64,000 nt of DNA from JAOUEA01 sp963797635 (GCA_963797635.1 CAWCPZ010000011.1:496001-560000); one strand, 5' to 3'; numbered from the stretch's first letter, positions 49,320-58,564 are shown. The notes: generated by a model from the sequence alone, not told the origin. Program-made: numbers and translations.

Positions 49320-51337
49320 ATGGAAGGCCACCAGCACCACGACGGCGTTGACGCGGACGCCCACGACCAGCACGCGGGCCACAGCGTCGCGATGTTCCGC
49401 GACCGGTTCTGGCTGAGCGTCCTGTTCACCATCCCGGTCCTGGTGTGGTCGCCGATGGTCCAGGATGGCTGGGGTTCGACGCCCCGTCGTTCCCGGGGTC
49501 GGCGCGGATCCCGTTCCTGTTGGGCACGGTGGTGTTCGTCTACGGTGGGACGCCGTTCCTCCGCGGGGGCTTGCGTGAGATCCGCGACCGTCAGCCGGGC
49601 ATGATGCTGCTGATCTCGCTGGCCATCGCGGTGGCGTACGTCTCCAGCGTCGCCTCAGAGCTCGCGTGGTTCGACCTGGAGTTCTGGTGGGAGCTCGCGT
49701 TGCTGATCGACGTGATGCTACTGGGGCACTGGCAGGAGATGAAGGCGTTGGGTCAGGCCTCCAGCGCCCTCGAGGCCCTCGCCGCCCTGTTGCCCGATGA
49801 CGCCGAGCGGATCGACGGCGATCAGGTGCGGCCCGTTCCCGCCGCGGAACTCCGGGTGGGCGACCTCGTCCTGGTGCGGCCGGGTGGTCGCGTCCCCGCC
49901 GATGGACTGGTCGAAGACGGTGCGGCCGCGTTCGACGAATCGATGATCACGGGAGAGTCCCGCGCGGTCGACCGGAGCCGGGGCGACCGGGTGGTGGCGG
50001 GGACGGTCGCCACCGATTCCTCGGTGAGGGTCAGGGTCATGGCGGTGGGCGACGAGACCACGCTGGCCGGCATCCAGCGGCTGGTGGCTCAGGCCCAGGC
50101 CTCTCGGTCGCGGGCCCAGGCGCTCGCCGATCGCGCCGCGGCGCTGCTGTTCTGGGTGGCCCTGGGAGCGGGCATCCTGACCTTCATCGGGTGGACGATC
50201 GCCGGCGATGTCGACCAGGCGGTCGAACGCACCGTCACCGTCCTCGTCATCGCCTGTCCCCATGCCCTCGGACTGGCGATCCCGCTGGTCATCGCGATCT
50301 CCACGGCGATGGCCGCGCGAGCCGGGATCCTGGTGAAGGACCGCCTCGCGCTCGAACGGATGCGCACCGTGGATGCCGTGCTCTTCGACAAGACGGGGAC
50401 CTTGACGCTCGGCGAGCCCTCCGTGCAGGCGGCTTCGGCGGTCGATGGCGACGACACGGACCTGCTCCGCCTCGCTGCCGCGGCCGAGGCCGAGAGCGAG
50501 CATCCGCTCGCGCGAGCCGTCGTGGCGGCCGGAGCCGCTGCAGGTACCCCGGCGGTGACCACGGACTTCCGATCCTTGACGGGACGCGGCGTCCGGGCGA
50601 GCGTCGAGGGCGATGAGGTCATCGTCGGGGGTCCAGCGCTGATGCGCGAGCTCAGCATCGACCTCCCCTCGTCGCTGGCCGACGTGACACGCGGATGGTC
50701 CGACCGCGGCGCCACCGTCCTCACCGTGGCCCGTAGCGGCGTCGTGGTCGGCGCGATCGCCCTCGAGGATCAGGTCCGTCCCGAGTCCCGGGCCGCCGTC
50801 CGGTCGCTCCAGCGCGAAGGCATCCGGGTGATCATGATCACCGGCGATGCAGCCACGGTGGCCAAGGCGGTGGCCGACGAGTTAGGCGTCGACGAGGTGA
50901 TCGCCGAGGTCCTGCCCGCGGACAAGGACGCCGAGGTGGCCCGGCTCGGAGATCGCGGCCTCTCGGTGGCCATGGTGGGCGACGGGGTGAACGACGCGCC
51001 CGCCCTCGCCCGCGCCGATGTCGGCATCGCGATCGGTGCCGGTACCGACGTCGCCATCGAGTCGGCCGGTGTCGTGCTCGCGAGCGACGACCCGCGCGGG
51101 GTGGTCTCGGTTCGCCGGTTGTCCGCGGCCAGCTACCGCAAGATGCTGCAGAACCTGGTGTGGGCCGCCGGCTACAACGTGATCGCGATCCCGGTGGCGG
51201 CCGGCGTGTTCGCGTGGGCGGGCATCGTCCTGGCCCCCGCGCTGGGCGCGGTACTCATGAGCGTGTCCACGATCGTGGTGGCGCTCAACGCGCAGCTGCT
51301 GCGCCGGGTGAATCTCCGGCCCGACGCCGACGGTTGA
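49320..51337 (+). CDS. copB: CopB-type (CPH motif) P1B heavy-metal ATPase, one indel near the N-terminus
   Basis: Metal-exporting P-type ATPase. The His-rich N-terminus from 49320 (MEGHQHHDGVDADAHDQHAGH) and first transmembrane segment (FRDRFWLSVLFTIPVLVWSPMVQ) are followed by a frame break near 49465-49467. Restoring one base gives QDWLGFDAPSFPGSARIPFLLG, the normal CopB sequence. The rest is intact: TGES loop (DESMITGESRAVDR), CPH in VIACPHALGLAIPLVIAIS, phosphorylated DKTGTLTLGEP, HP motif (ESEHPLA) and GDGVNDAPALARADVGIAIG. CPH with a His-rich N-terminus marks subfamily IB-3 (CopB; copper or silver), about 672 residues in all. No chaperone or metal regulator lies nearby. Confidence 0.88.
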
Positions 51338-51344
51338 GCGATCC

Positions 51345-52151
51345 TCAGCTCGTGACGTCGCGCCGCCGGAAGCCAACGACCGCCGCCGTCAGGAACACCA
51401 CGGTGTAGGCAGCGCTCACCGCGAGCCCGGCGCGCATCGGCGCCCAATCCACCGGGAAGCGGAACAACCCGGTGAACCCGAGCCAGCCGTGCGTCGGCAG
51501 GAACGGATGGATCGCGTCGAGACTGGGGATCTGATCCATGATCTGGCTCGCGATCGCGATCACGATGGTCGCCACGGCCGCGCCGGGACCGGAATCGGTC
51601 CGCGTCGAGATGCACAGCCCGATGCACGCGATCCCCGACAGCACCGCGAGCATGTACACGCCCGAGGCCCCGACGCGCGCGAGCCCTTCGGTCACCGACA
51701 GGGTGGATCCCGACAGGGTGGGCAAAGGACTCAACCCGAACACCACGGCACCGGCCACCACGCCGGAGACGAGCGTGACGAGGACCAGTCCTCCCAGCAG
51801 CGTCATCGACGAGCAGTACTTCGCCAGCACCAGCCGGGTGCGACGCACCGGGCGCAGCAACAGATAGCGCAGCGTCCCCGACTGTGCCTCGCCCGCCACG
51901 GCGTCCCCCGCGAACAACCCCGTCGCCAGCGGCAGGAAGAACGGCTGGACCACCGCCAGCCCCGTCAGCGCCGCGAACAGTCCGTTGGACGTGATCTGGA
52001 ACAGGAACGGCGGGGCATCCTCGGCGGCGCCCGGGTCGGGCGGGGACACCTTCAGCGCGAACACGATGATGATCGGGATGCCGCCGATCGCGGCCGCCAA
52101 CAGGTAGGTGCGCCACCGGTGGAAGGCCTTCGCCAGCTCAACGCGGAACAT
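51345..52151 (-). CDS. ABC-2 type transporter permease
   Basis: A 268-residue membrane protein with six predicted transmembrane segments and the ABC-2 layout: short cytoplasmic N-terminus (MFRVELAKAFHRWRTYLL), a TM2-TM3 loop with GLFAGDAVAGEAQSGTLRYLLLRPVRRTRLVLAKY (typical of Nat/ABC-2 permeases), and a last loop WLGFTGLFRFPVDW. Its start overlaps the ATPase gene by 14 nt. It would form the channel of an exporter whose substrate is unknown. Confidence 0.88.
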   Translation of the reverse strand: MFRVELAKAFHRWRTYLLAAAIGGIPIIIVFALKVSPPDPGAAEDAPPFLFQITSNGLFAALTGLAVVQPFFLPLATGLFAGDAVAGEAQSGTLRYLLLRPVRRTRLVLAKYCSSMTLLGGLVLVTLVSGVVAGAVVFGLSPLPTLSGSTLSVTEGLARVGASGVYMLAVLSGIACIGLCISTRTDSGPGAAVATIVIAIASQIMDQIPSLDAIHPFLPTHGWLGFTGLFRFPVDWAPMRAGLAVSAAYTVVFLTAAVVGFRRRDVTS

Positions 52152-53082
52152 CGGCGCCCTCCACGAGCGAGAGGAAGACGTCCTCGAGCGAGGAGCGCTC
52201 GGGCACGAGCGCATGGACGCCGATCCCCGCCCCGACCAGTGCCGCGTTGAGCGCGGCCACGGTGTCGGCGTCGGCCACCGACACCCGCAGCACGCCCTGC
52301 CCGCTCGGTGGGTCGGCGTCGTCGATCAGCGACACGCCGTCGAACGCACGGACGACCGCAGCGGCGGCGGTGGCATCGTCCACCTCGAGCCGCACGCCGT
52401 CGGCGTCACCTCGAAGGCTCCCGGGCGGCCCGAGCGCCACCAGGCGCCCGTAGGCCATCACGCCCACCCGGTCGCACATCGCCTCGACCTCGGCGAGCAG
52501 ATGGCTGGAGACGAAGATGGTGGTGCCGTCGTCGGCCAGCCGACGCAGGAGCAACCGCATCTCCCGCATGCCGCTGGGATCGAGACCGTTGGTGGGCTCG
52601 TCGAGGACGAGCAGCTCCGGAGCGCCCAACAGCGCCAGCCCGATGCCGAGACGCTGGCGCATCCCCTGGCTGTAGGCCTTCACGCGTTTGCCGGCGGCGG
52701 CCGTGAGGCCGACGGTCTCGAGCACCTCGTCCACCCTGCTCAGCCGCGCGCGCACATCCGCTCGCGTACCGCCCGCGCGAGCGAAGTACTCCAGGTTCTT
52801 GCGCCCCGACAGGTACTTCCAGAACGCCGGCTCCTCGACCAGTGCGCCGACCCGTTCCAGCGGGGCGTGATCGGTGCGAACGGTCTCGCCCAGCAGGTCG
52901 ACCTCGCCGCCGGTCGGCAGGATCAGCCCCAGCGCCATCCGGATCGTCGTGGTCTTGCCGGCGCCGTTCGGACCGAGGAACCCGAACAGCTCGCCTCGTT
53001 CCACGGTGAGGTCGATCGCATCGACGGCGGCGGTGTCCCCGTAGCGCTTCGTGAGGCCTCGCGCGGCGATCGCCGGCGTCAC
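52138..53082 (-). CDS. ABC exporter ATP-binding protein (CcmA/NatA-like)
   Basis: A 314-residue ATPase: Walker A FLGPNGAGKTTTIRMAL, signature YSQGMRQRLGIGLALLG, Walker B LLVLDEPTNGLDPSGM and H-loop SSHLL. The last 100 residues are an accessory domain (RLEVDDATAAAAVVRAF). The GTG start overlaps the LolA-like stop by 4 nt (GTGA) and the end overlaps the permease start, so the three genes form one operon. Confidence 0.92.
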   Translation of the reverse strand: MTPAIAARGLTKRYGDTAAVDAIDLTVERGELFGFLGPNGAGKTTTIRMALGLILPTGGEVDLLGETVRTDHAPLERVGALVEEPAFWKYLSGRKNLEYFARAGGTRADVRARLSRVDEVLETVGLTAAAGKRVKAYSQGMRQRLGIGLALLGAPELLVLDEPTNGLDPSGMREMRLLLRRLADDGTTIFVSSHLLAEVEAMCDRVGVMAYGRLVALGPPGSLRGDADGVRLEVDDATAAAAVVRAFDGVSLIDDADPPSGQGVLRVSVADADTVAALNAALVGAGIGVHALVPERSSLEDVFLSLVEGADVPR

Positions 53083-54161
53083 GGCAGGCGTTCGGCGTCG
53101 GCCTGGAGCACGTCGAGCGGCACCGAGCCCACCAGGAGCCACTGGGTCCCGTCGTCGCCGCGCACGACCGTCGCCGACAGCAACGGGCCCGCGTACGGCA
53201 GCAGCTGATCCACCGTGGAAGGCACCTGTCCGTCGATCGCCACGGCCACACGGGTCTCGAAACCCGATCCGAACGTCCGAGGCGGCGGGCCGGATGGTGC
53301 TTCGTGGTCGGCGGGCAGCGACGGATCCATGGCGGCGTCGAGCGCGTCCGTCACCTGGGCGCCCTCCGGCGGCGTGAACGTGAAGACCGCCGGATCGATC
53401 GGATCGAAGGACACGGAGGTGAACCCGGCCGAGAGGGCGGCGGTCCCGGTGGTGCGGGACACCACCTCGACGCGAAGCGGCAGACGGGACTCCGCATCGA
53501 TGGAGAGCACGATCGAGTCGACCAGCGTCCCGTCGGTCGCGGGGCGCAGGACCAGTCGGTAGACCGCGCGGCCCGCGACCTCACCCGTGCCTTCGACCGA
53601 CACGGACGCGTACGGGGCGACGGCGTGGATCGCCGCGCGCGCCGCGGTGAGCGGATCGGCCTCGGCGGCCATGGCCGCTCCGGCGGTGTCCTCACCCTGC
53701 ATCCACGCGTTCGCACCCGGGAGGGCTTCGACCTTCGAGGCGAGGTCCTCGAAGCGCAGCCGGACGGCCTTCATGCCGCTCGAGTCCCACCACCAGGCTT
53801 CGTCACGGTTGACGACCAGATCGCGTTCGGACACCTGCAGCACATGGGCGATGCGGAGGCCGTCGGGGGAATGCCACACCCGGAAGCGCTGGGTGCCGTT
53901 CACCATGGCGATCGGTCCGGCTTCCCCTCCGAGCTCGGACGGGATCTGCGGGAGTCCGAGATCGGCGAAGGTCTCGACGTCGCCGGAGATCGTCACCGGC
54001 TGCGAGAGCGCCTGCGCCGTGGACGCCAACAGGCGATCGGGCGTGATGGGCGGCAGCGACGGCGCGTCGGCGGCCCGAACCACGCCCACCCCTGCCAGCG
54101 CGAGCACCGTGACGGCCACGGCGACGACGGCGATCAGGCGGGTGCGGACGGCAACGGCCAT
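53079..54161 (-). CDS. Exported LolA/RseB-like outer-layer carrier protein
   Basis: A 360-residue exported protein with an N-terminal hydrophobic signal (about 8-30) and a LolA/DUF2092-like fold: LLASTAQALSQPVTISGDVETFADLGLPQIP, RFRVWHSPDGLRIAHVLQVSERDLVVNRDEAWWWDSSGMKAVRLRFEDL, and YRLVLRPATDGTLVDSIVLSIDAESRLPLRVEVVSRTTGT. Such proteins bind lipids or act as sigma-factor pathway sensors. It starts the operon with the ABC exporter, so it may receive or deliver a hydrophobic cargo. TACAAA lies 5 nt before the ATG; Shine-Dalgarno spacing is poor. Confidence 0.75.
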   Translation of the reverse strand: MAVAVRTRLIAVVAVAVTVLALAGVGVVRAADAPSLPPITPDRLLASTAQALSQPVTISGDVETFADLGLPQIPSELGGEAGPIAMVNGTQRFRVWHSPDGLRIAHVLQVSERDLVVNRDEAWWWDSSGMKAVRLRFEDLASKVEALPGANAWMQGEDTAGAAMAAEADPLTAARAAIHAVAPYASVSVEGTGEVAGRAVYRLVLRPATDGTLVDSIVLSIDAESRLPLRVEVVSRTTGTAALSAGFTSVSFDPIDPAVFTFTPPEGAQVTDALDAAMDPSLPADHEAPSGPPPRTFGSGFETRVAVAIDGQVPSTVDQLLPYAGPLLSATVVRGDDGTQWLLVGSVPLDVLQADAERLP

Positions 54162-54245
54162 ACCCCTTTGTAACACCGGTTCGTGCGGAGGGACGGCTCG
54201 ACCCGAGGGCTGCACAGCTTCGTCACAGGCGGAACCGTCGCTGGT

Positions 54246-54560
54246 TCAGCTGTCACTGGTCCTTCGGCCCAGGATGAATCCCGAGACGAACTGCAGCGCC
54301 GCCAAGGAGATCAGGAGCAAGAGGTACCAGTCGTAGCGGCGCACCGTCACGGCGACGTCACCCTGCTCCCCCATCGTGGCGTACAAGGCGAACAACCCCG
54401 ACGCGGCGAACCACCACCCGGCTCTCGCGGTCACGAACAACGCGAACAACACCTGATCGGTCATGTCCTGGCTGGCGAACGGGCGCCGCACCCAGTGGAT
54501 GACGGAGCGGACGCCGAGCGCGGCGAAGAGCACCGCCAGCACGATCTCGAGGACCTTCAC
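54246..54560 (-). CDS. Small membrane protein of unknown function
   Basis: A 104-residue protein with three hydrophobic segments: KVLEIVLAVLFAALGVRSVI, WFAASGLFALYATMG (after FVTARAGW) and LLLLISLAALQFVSGFILG. No family recognised. The GTG start overlaps the stop of the phosphoribosyltransferase by 4 nt, so the two genes are co-translated. Confidence 0.7.
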   Translation of the reverse strand: MKVLEIVLAVLFAALGVRSVIHWVRRPFASQDMTDQVLFALFVTARAGWWFAASGLFALYATMGEQGDVAVTVRRYDWYLLLLISLAALQFVSGFILGRRTSDS

Positions 54561-55204
54561 GCGTCGCCGTCCGGCCGATCTCGGGCCTCGATCGCCGCGC
54601 GGACCTCGTCGTCGGTGGTCTGGTCGAACACGTCGTACCACTCTCCCACAGCCCGCAGCGACGTCGGGGTGTGGAGGATCAGGCACTCGTCGCAGTCGGG
54701 CGCCAACATGCGACAGGCGCCCTGGGGCCCCACCGGCGCGGCGAACACCAGCCGGGATGCGCCCTCGGTGCGGACCCATCGGAGCGCGGCCCTCGCGGTG
54801 ACGCCGGTGGCCACGCCGTCGTCGACCACGACGACGGTCGCGCCCCGCATCACGGGCGGGGGCCGGTCACCCCGATAGGCGAGCAGGCGGCGCTCCACCT
54901 CCTGTGACTGAGCCTCGGTTTCGGCCTCGATGAACCGCGGCGACACGCGCAGCAGCTGGACCAGACGCTCGTCCACGACCTGCACCCCGGGAGCCACCGC
55001 ACCGATGCCGAGTTCCGGGTTCCCGGGAGCACCCAGCTTCCTGGCGACGGCGACGTCGAGCGATGCGCCGAGGGCCTCGGCGACGCCCGCGGCCACGATC
55101 ACCCCGCCGCGAGCGAGGCCCAGGACCACGGCGGGACCCGACACGCGCTCGCGGACGGCGGCGCCCAACAGCTCACCCGCTTCGGTTCGGTCGCGGAACC
55201 TCAT
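54557..55204 (-). CDS. Type I phosphoribosyltransferase-like protein
   Basis: A 215-residue phosphoribosyltransferase-fold protein with the PRPP-binding motif TVVVVDDGVATGVTARAALRW (about 118-138). The N-terminus MRFRDRTEAGELLGAAV and VLGLARGGVIVAAGVAEALG are typical of the stand-alone group (RFRDRxEAGxxL) often annotated as phosphoribosyl transferase. The substrate is unknown. An extra GTG lies just before the ATG used here. It forms an operon with the small membrane protein. Confidence 0.85.
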   Translation of the reverse strand: MRFRDRTEAGELLGAAVRERVSGPAVVLGLARGGVIVAAGVAEALGASLDVAVARKLGAPGNPELGIGAVAPGVQVVDERLVQLLRVSPRFIEAETEAQSQEVERRLLAYRGDRPPPVMRGATVVVVDDGVATGVTARAALRWVRTEGASRLVFAAPVGPQGACRMLAPDCDECLILHTPTSLRAVGEWYDVFDQTTDDEVRAAIEARDRPDGDA

Positions 55205-55247
55205 CACGCCGCGATGATGCGCGTTGCGTACGCTCGACGTCCACGGC

Positions 55248-55253
55248 TAGCAT
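55248..55253 (+). promoter_or_regulatory. -10 box TAGCAT before the RAM-domain gene
   Basis: TAGCAT in the 117-bp divergent gap 55205-55321, about 68 nt before the GTG at 55322, which has GGGAGG 7 nt upstream. Confidence 0.4.
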
Positions 55254-55321
55254 GGGCGCCCTCGCGCACCTGGTTCACCGCGCGGGACATGGAGACGAGG
55301 TCCGATGAGGGAGGTTCACCG

Positions 55322-55555
55322 GTGGTGCACGCGTACATCCTGATCCAGACGGAGGTCGGCAAGGCCGCCGCCGTCGCCGATGAAGTGCGGTCGATCGGTG
55401 GCGTCGCCGAGGCCGAGGACGTCACCGGCCCGTACGACGTGATCGTTCGCGCCGAGGCCAAGACCGTGGACGAGCTGGGCAAGCTGGTCGTCGCCCGCAT
55501 CCAGGCGGTCGAAGGCATCACGCGAACCCTCACCTGCCCGGTGGTGCACCTCTAG
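55322..55555 (+). CDS. Stand-alone Lrp/AsnC ligand-binding (RAM) domain
   Basis: A 77-residue RAM domain without a DNA-binding part: VHAYILIQTEVGKAAAVADEV, VTGPYDVIVRAEAKTVDELGKLVVARIQAVEGI and TLTCPVV. Such proteins bind amino acids and may modulate full-length Lrp regulators. The start at 55322 follows GGGAGG; the next GTG at 55325 is also possible. It ends 28 bp before the stop of convergent ddl. Confidence 0.88.
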   Translation: MVHAYILIQTEVGKAAAVADEVRSIGGVAEAEDVTGPYDVIVRAEAKTVDELGKLVVARIQAVEGITRTLTCPVVHL

Positions 55556-55582
55556 TCCATCGGACGACCGGACCCGGGCGCC

Positions 55583-56698
55583 TCAGGGTTCGAGTTCCCG
55601 GGCGACCGTGCCCTTCGCGCGTTCGACGGCGTGGCGCTCGATCGCGAGGTCGATCAGCCGCTCCACCAGGTCGTCGTAGGCCAGCCCGCTCGCCTCCCAC
55701 AACTTCGGATACATCGAGATCGACGTGAACCCCGGGATCGTGTTGATCTCGTTGATCCACACCTCGTCGTCCCGCACGAAGAAGTCGACCCTGGCCATGC
55801 CCCAGCACTCGATCGCCTCGAACGCCGTGATCGCCATGCGCTGGATCGTCTGTGCGCTGTCGGCGGACAGGTCGGCCGGGATCACCAGCTGCGCGCCGTC
55901 GGCATCGAGGTACTTCGATGCGTAGTCGTAGAACTCGTGGCCCTTGGGCACGATCTCACCACACACCGAGGCCACCGGATCGTCGTTGCCCAGCACGGCG
56001 CACTCGATCTCGCGCACCGACTCGATGCCGCGTTCCACCACGGCCTTGCGGGCGTAGCGGAACGCCTCATCCAGGCAGGCGTCCAGGGCCGCCGGTTCGT
56101 GGGCCTTCGAGATCCCGACCGAGGACCCCAGGGTGGCCGGCTTCGTGAAGACGGGGTAGCCGAGCGCCGCCACGCGGGCGGCGACCCCCTCGGCGTCTTC
56201 GAGCCATTCGGGTTCTCGCACCGTTTCGTACGGCACGACGGGCAGTCCCGCGGCGGCGAACAGCACCTTCTGCACCGCCTTGTCCATCCCCACCGCCGAA
56301 CCCAGGACACCGGCGCCCACGTAGGGCGTGTCGGCGAGCTCGAGCATCCCCTGGACGGCGCCGTCCTCGCCCATGGGGCCGTGCAGCACCGGCAGGACGA
56401 CATCGATCGGCGCGCGGCTGCCGTCGGCGCCCACGATCTCGCGGCCCGCCTGCTCCGTGGCGAGCTCCACGGTCATGCCCGACCCTTCCGTGACCTCGGG
56501 CATGCGGCCGGTCTCGGCAGGAAGCGCGGGCGGACCGGCCATCCGATGCCAGTGGCCCTCCCGCGTGATGCCCACCGGGATCACATCGAACCGCTCGGGG
56601 TCGAGCGCGTCCATCACCGACCGGGCCGAGATGCAGCTGATCTCGTGTTCGGCCGACCGGCCCCCGAACAGCACGACGACGCGGATGCGCTCGCTCAT
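55583..56698 (-). CDS. ddl: D-alanine--D-alanine ligase
   Basis: ATP-grasp enzyme for peptidoglycan precursor synthesis. The 371-residue protein has VVVLFGGRSAEHEISCISARSVM, VLPVLHGPMGEDGAVQGMLELADTPYVGAGVLGSAVGMDK, GYPVFTKPATLGSSVGISK, ATP and metal residues in RVDFFVRDDEVWINEINTIPGFTSISMYPKLWEASGL. The EYD-type loop reads HEFYDYASKYLD, the Tyr that marks D-Ala:D-Ala rather than D-lactate specificity. The start overlaps the trans-sulfuration gene stop by 4 nt. Confidence 0.95.
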   Translation of the reverse strand: MSERIRVVVLFGGRSAEHEISCISARSVMDALDPERFDVIPVGITREGHWHRMAGPPALPAETGRMPEVTEGSGMTVELATEQAGREIVGADGSRAPIDVVLPVLHGPMGEDGAVQGMLELADTPYVGAGVLGSAVGMDKAVQKVLFAAAGLPVVPYETVREPEWLEDAEGVAARVAALGYPVFTKPATLGSSVGISKAHEPAALDACLDEAFRYARKAVVERGIESVREIECAVLGNDDPVASVCGEIVPKGHEFYDYASKYLDADGAQLVIPADLSADSAQTIQRMAITAFEAIECWGMARVDFFVRDDEVWINEINTIPGFTSISMYPKLWEASGLAYDDLVERLIDLAIERHAVERAKGTVARELEP

Positions 56699-57873
56699 AC
56701 CTTCTCCAGCGCCCGTGCCATGTCGTCGAGGATGTCCTCGGGGTCCTCGATACCGACGCTGATGCGCACGAGCCCGTCGGCGATGCCGGCCGCGCGCCGC
56801 GCCACCGGGTCCATCTGGCGGTGGGTGGTGGAGGCGGCGTGGCCCACCAGCGTGTGGGTGCCACCCAGGCTGGTGGCGACCCACGCGAGTTCGAGCGCGT
56901 CGCAGAAACGCTGACCACCCTCGACCCCGCCGGCGACCTCGACCGCCATCATCCCGCCGAACCCGTGCCGCAGCTCCTTGAGGGCGACCGCGTGCTGCGG
57001 GTGGGACGCCAGTCCGGGGTAGCGGACGCGCTCGACCTTCTCGTGTGCTTCCAGCATCTCGGCGAGCGCCATGGCCGTGGCGCCGTGGCGATCCATGCGG
57101 AGCGCCAGCGTCATCAGCCCCCGCAGGCACAGCCACGCCTCGAACGGGTTCATCGTCCCGCCGGTGTCGATCGCGACGTCCCGCAGGCGCTCCCGCCCCT
57201 CCGAGCTCGTGCACACGACGCCCCCGATCAGGTCGTGATGGCCGCCGAGGTACTTCGTGGCCGAGTGGATCACGTACTCGAACCCGAGCCGTGCCGGGGT
57301 GCACAGATACGGCGAGGCGAACGTGTTGTCGACCGACGCCGGCACGCCCGCGTCACGGCAGAGCTCCCCCAGTGCCTCGAGATCGGCCACGGTGACGTTG
57401 GGGTTGGCGATCGTCTCCACATGGAAGAGGGCCGCGTCGGGCAGCGCCGCGCGCACCGCGTCCAGGTCGTGCGGGTCGACGAGATCGACCTCCACGCCGA
57501 GCTTCGGCAGCACCCTGGTGGCGATCGAGTAGGTCCCTCCGTAGAGCTCGTTCGAGAACACCAGGCGCGCGCCCGCCTCCGCGTGAGCCATGATCACCGT
57601 GTGGATCGCCGCCATGCCGGAGGCGAACCCGAACGCCGCTTCCGTACCCTCCAACGCCGCCATCTGCGCCTCGAAGGCCTGCACGGTGGGATTCCCGTAG
57701 CCGCGTGAATAGGTGTAACCCTCCGCGCGGAACGCGATCGTCTCGGCGTAGTCCTCCGAGGAATCGAACCGGTAGGTCGAGGTCTGGTAGATGGGGACGC
57801 TGGGGGTCTCCTGATCGACGGGCGGCGTGCCACCGTGGACGGCCCGGGTGGAAAAGCCCCTGCCCTCGCTCAT
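56695..57873 (-). CDS. Trans-sulfuration family PLP enzyme
   Basis: Cys/Met-metabolism PLP enzyme of 392 residues. It has the PLP Lys in YVIHSATKYLGGHHDLIGG, Tyr and Arg in YTYSRGYGNPT, DNTFASPYLCTPARLGFEY, and SLGGTHTLVGHAASTTH. It could be cystathionine gamma-synthase, cystathionine gamma-lyase, or methionine gamma-lyase; the sequence alone does not decide. The start at 57873 has TAGGCT 7 nt upstream. The TAG of this box is the stop codon of the acyltransferase gene. It is co-translated with ddl. Confidence 0.92.
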   Translation of the reverse strand: MSEGRGFSTRAVHGGTPPVDQETPSVPIYQTSTYRFDSSEDYAETIAFRAEGYTYSRGYGNPTVQAFEAQMAALEGTEAAFGFASGMAAIHTVIMAHAEAGARLVFSNELYGGTYSIATRVLPKLGVEVDLVDPHDLDAVRAALPDAALFHVETIANPNVTVADLEALGELCRDAGVPASVDNTFASPYLCTPARLGFEYVIHSATKYLGGHHDLIGGVVCTSSEGRERLRDVAIDTGGTMNPFEAWLCLRGLMTLALRMDRHGATAMALAEMLEAHEKVERVRYPGLASHPQHAVALKELRHGFGGMMAVEVAGGVEGGQRFCDALELAWVATSLGGTHTLVGHAASTTHRQMDPVARRAAGIADGLVRISVGIEDPEDILDDMARALEKV

Positions 57874-57880
57874 GGGACCC

Positions 57881-57886
57881 AGCCTA
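57881..57886 (-). promoter_or_regulatory. -10 box TAGGCT before the trans-sulfuration gene, containing a stop codon
   Basis: TAGGCT on the minus strand with a 7-nt gap to the ATG at 57873. The first three bases are the stop codon of the upstream acyltransferase gene. Confidence 0.5.
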
Positions 57887-58561
57887 CCCCTGGTCCGACC
57901 AGCGTTCGGGGTAGTGGTCACGCAGGTCCACCACCATCGTCGTGAGCGTGTCCATGACCCCGTCGGTCATCGCGCGCACGGCGGCGGGATCGTCCGCCTC
58001 CTCGCGCCGGCCGGACAGGTCGATCGGCCCGCCTGCCCGCAGCCACACCGGACGGCCGTACTTCAGGCTGCCCTTGCCCGATTTCTGCCAGACGGCCTGC
58101 GAGCCCCAGTTGGCCAGCGGCGTGATGGGGACCCCGCTGGCCAACGACAGCCGAACGGCCCCGGTCTTGCCCTCCATCGGGAGGTGATCGGAACGGGTGG
58201 TGACGGTCCCCTCCGGGTAGATCACCACGATCTCGCCCTCGGTGAGGGACCGCAGCGCCGCACGCAACGGACTCGCATCACGCGATCCTCGGCTGACCGG
58301 GATCTGCTTCGCGCCGCGGAACGCCGAGCCCACCACCGGGATCTTGAACAGGTCGTCCTTCGCCAGGAACCGTGGTCGCCGGCCCGCCTTCATGACCGCG
58401 CGCGCGTTGGCGAGCGGGTCCAGGTACGACAGGTGGTTGCACACCACGATGGCCGGCCCTTCGGCGGGGATGTGCTCCAGTCCTTCGAACCGCCAGGTGA
58501 ACCAGAAGGTCACCGGCGGGATCGCGACGGCCTTGGCGAGGTGATACCAGGGCTCGGCCAG
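57884..58561 (-). CDS. plsC: 1-acyl-glycerol-3-phosphate acyltransferase (PlsC-like), possible CTG start
   Basis: Lysophosphatidic acid acyltransferase-type membrane enzyme with NHLSYLD (HX4D motif), GAKQIPVSRGSRDAS and IVVIYPEGT (EGTR-like). The frame has no ATG. A GTG at 58513 would begin VTFWFTWRFEG without a ribosome site and would lose the conserved start. A CTG at 58561, 3 nt after the bioY stop, follows GGAGG by 8 nt and gives LAEPWYHLAKAVAIPPV as N-terminus, as in other actinobacterial PlsC proteins. I therefore prefer the CTG start (225 residues). bioY and plsC are in one transcription unit. Confidence 0.82.
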   Translation of the reverse strand: MAEPWYHLAKAVAIPPVTFWFTWRFEGLEHIPAEGPAIVVCNHLSYLDPLANARAVMKAGRRPRFLAKDDLFKIPVVGSAFRGAKQIPVSRGSRDASPLRAALRSLTEGEIVVIYPEGTVTTRSDHLPMEGKTGAVRLSLASGVPITPLANWGSQAVWQKSGKGSLKYGRPVWLRAGGPIDLSGRREEADDPAAVRAMTDGVMDTLTTMVVDLRDHYPERWSDQG

Positions 58562-58564
58562 CGT

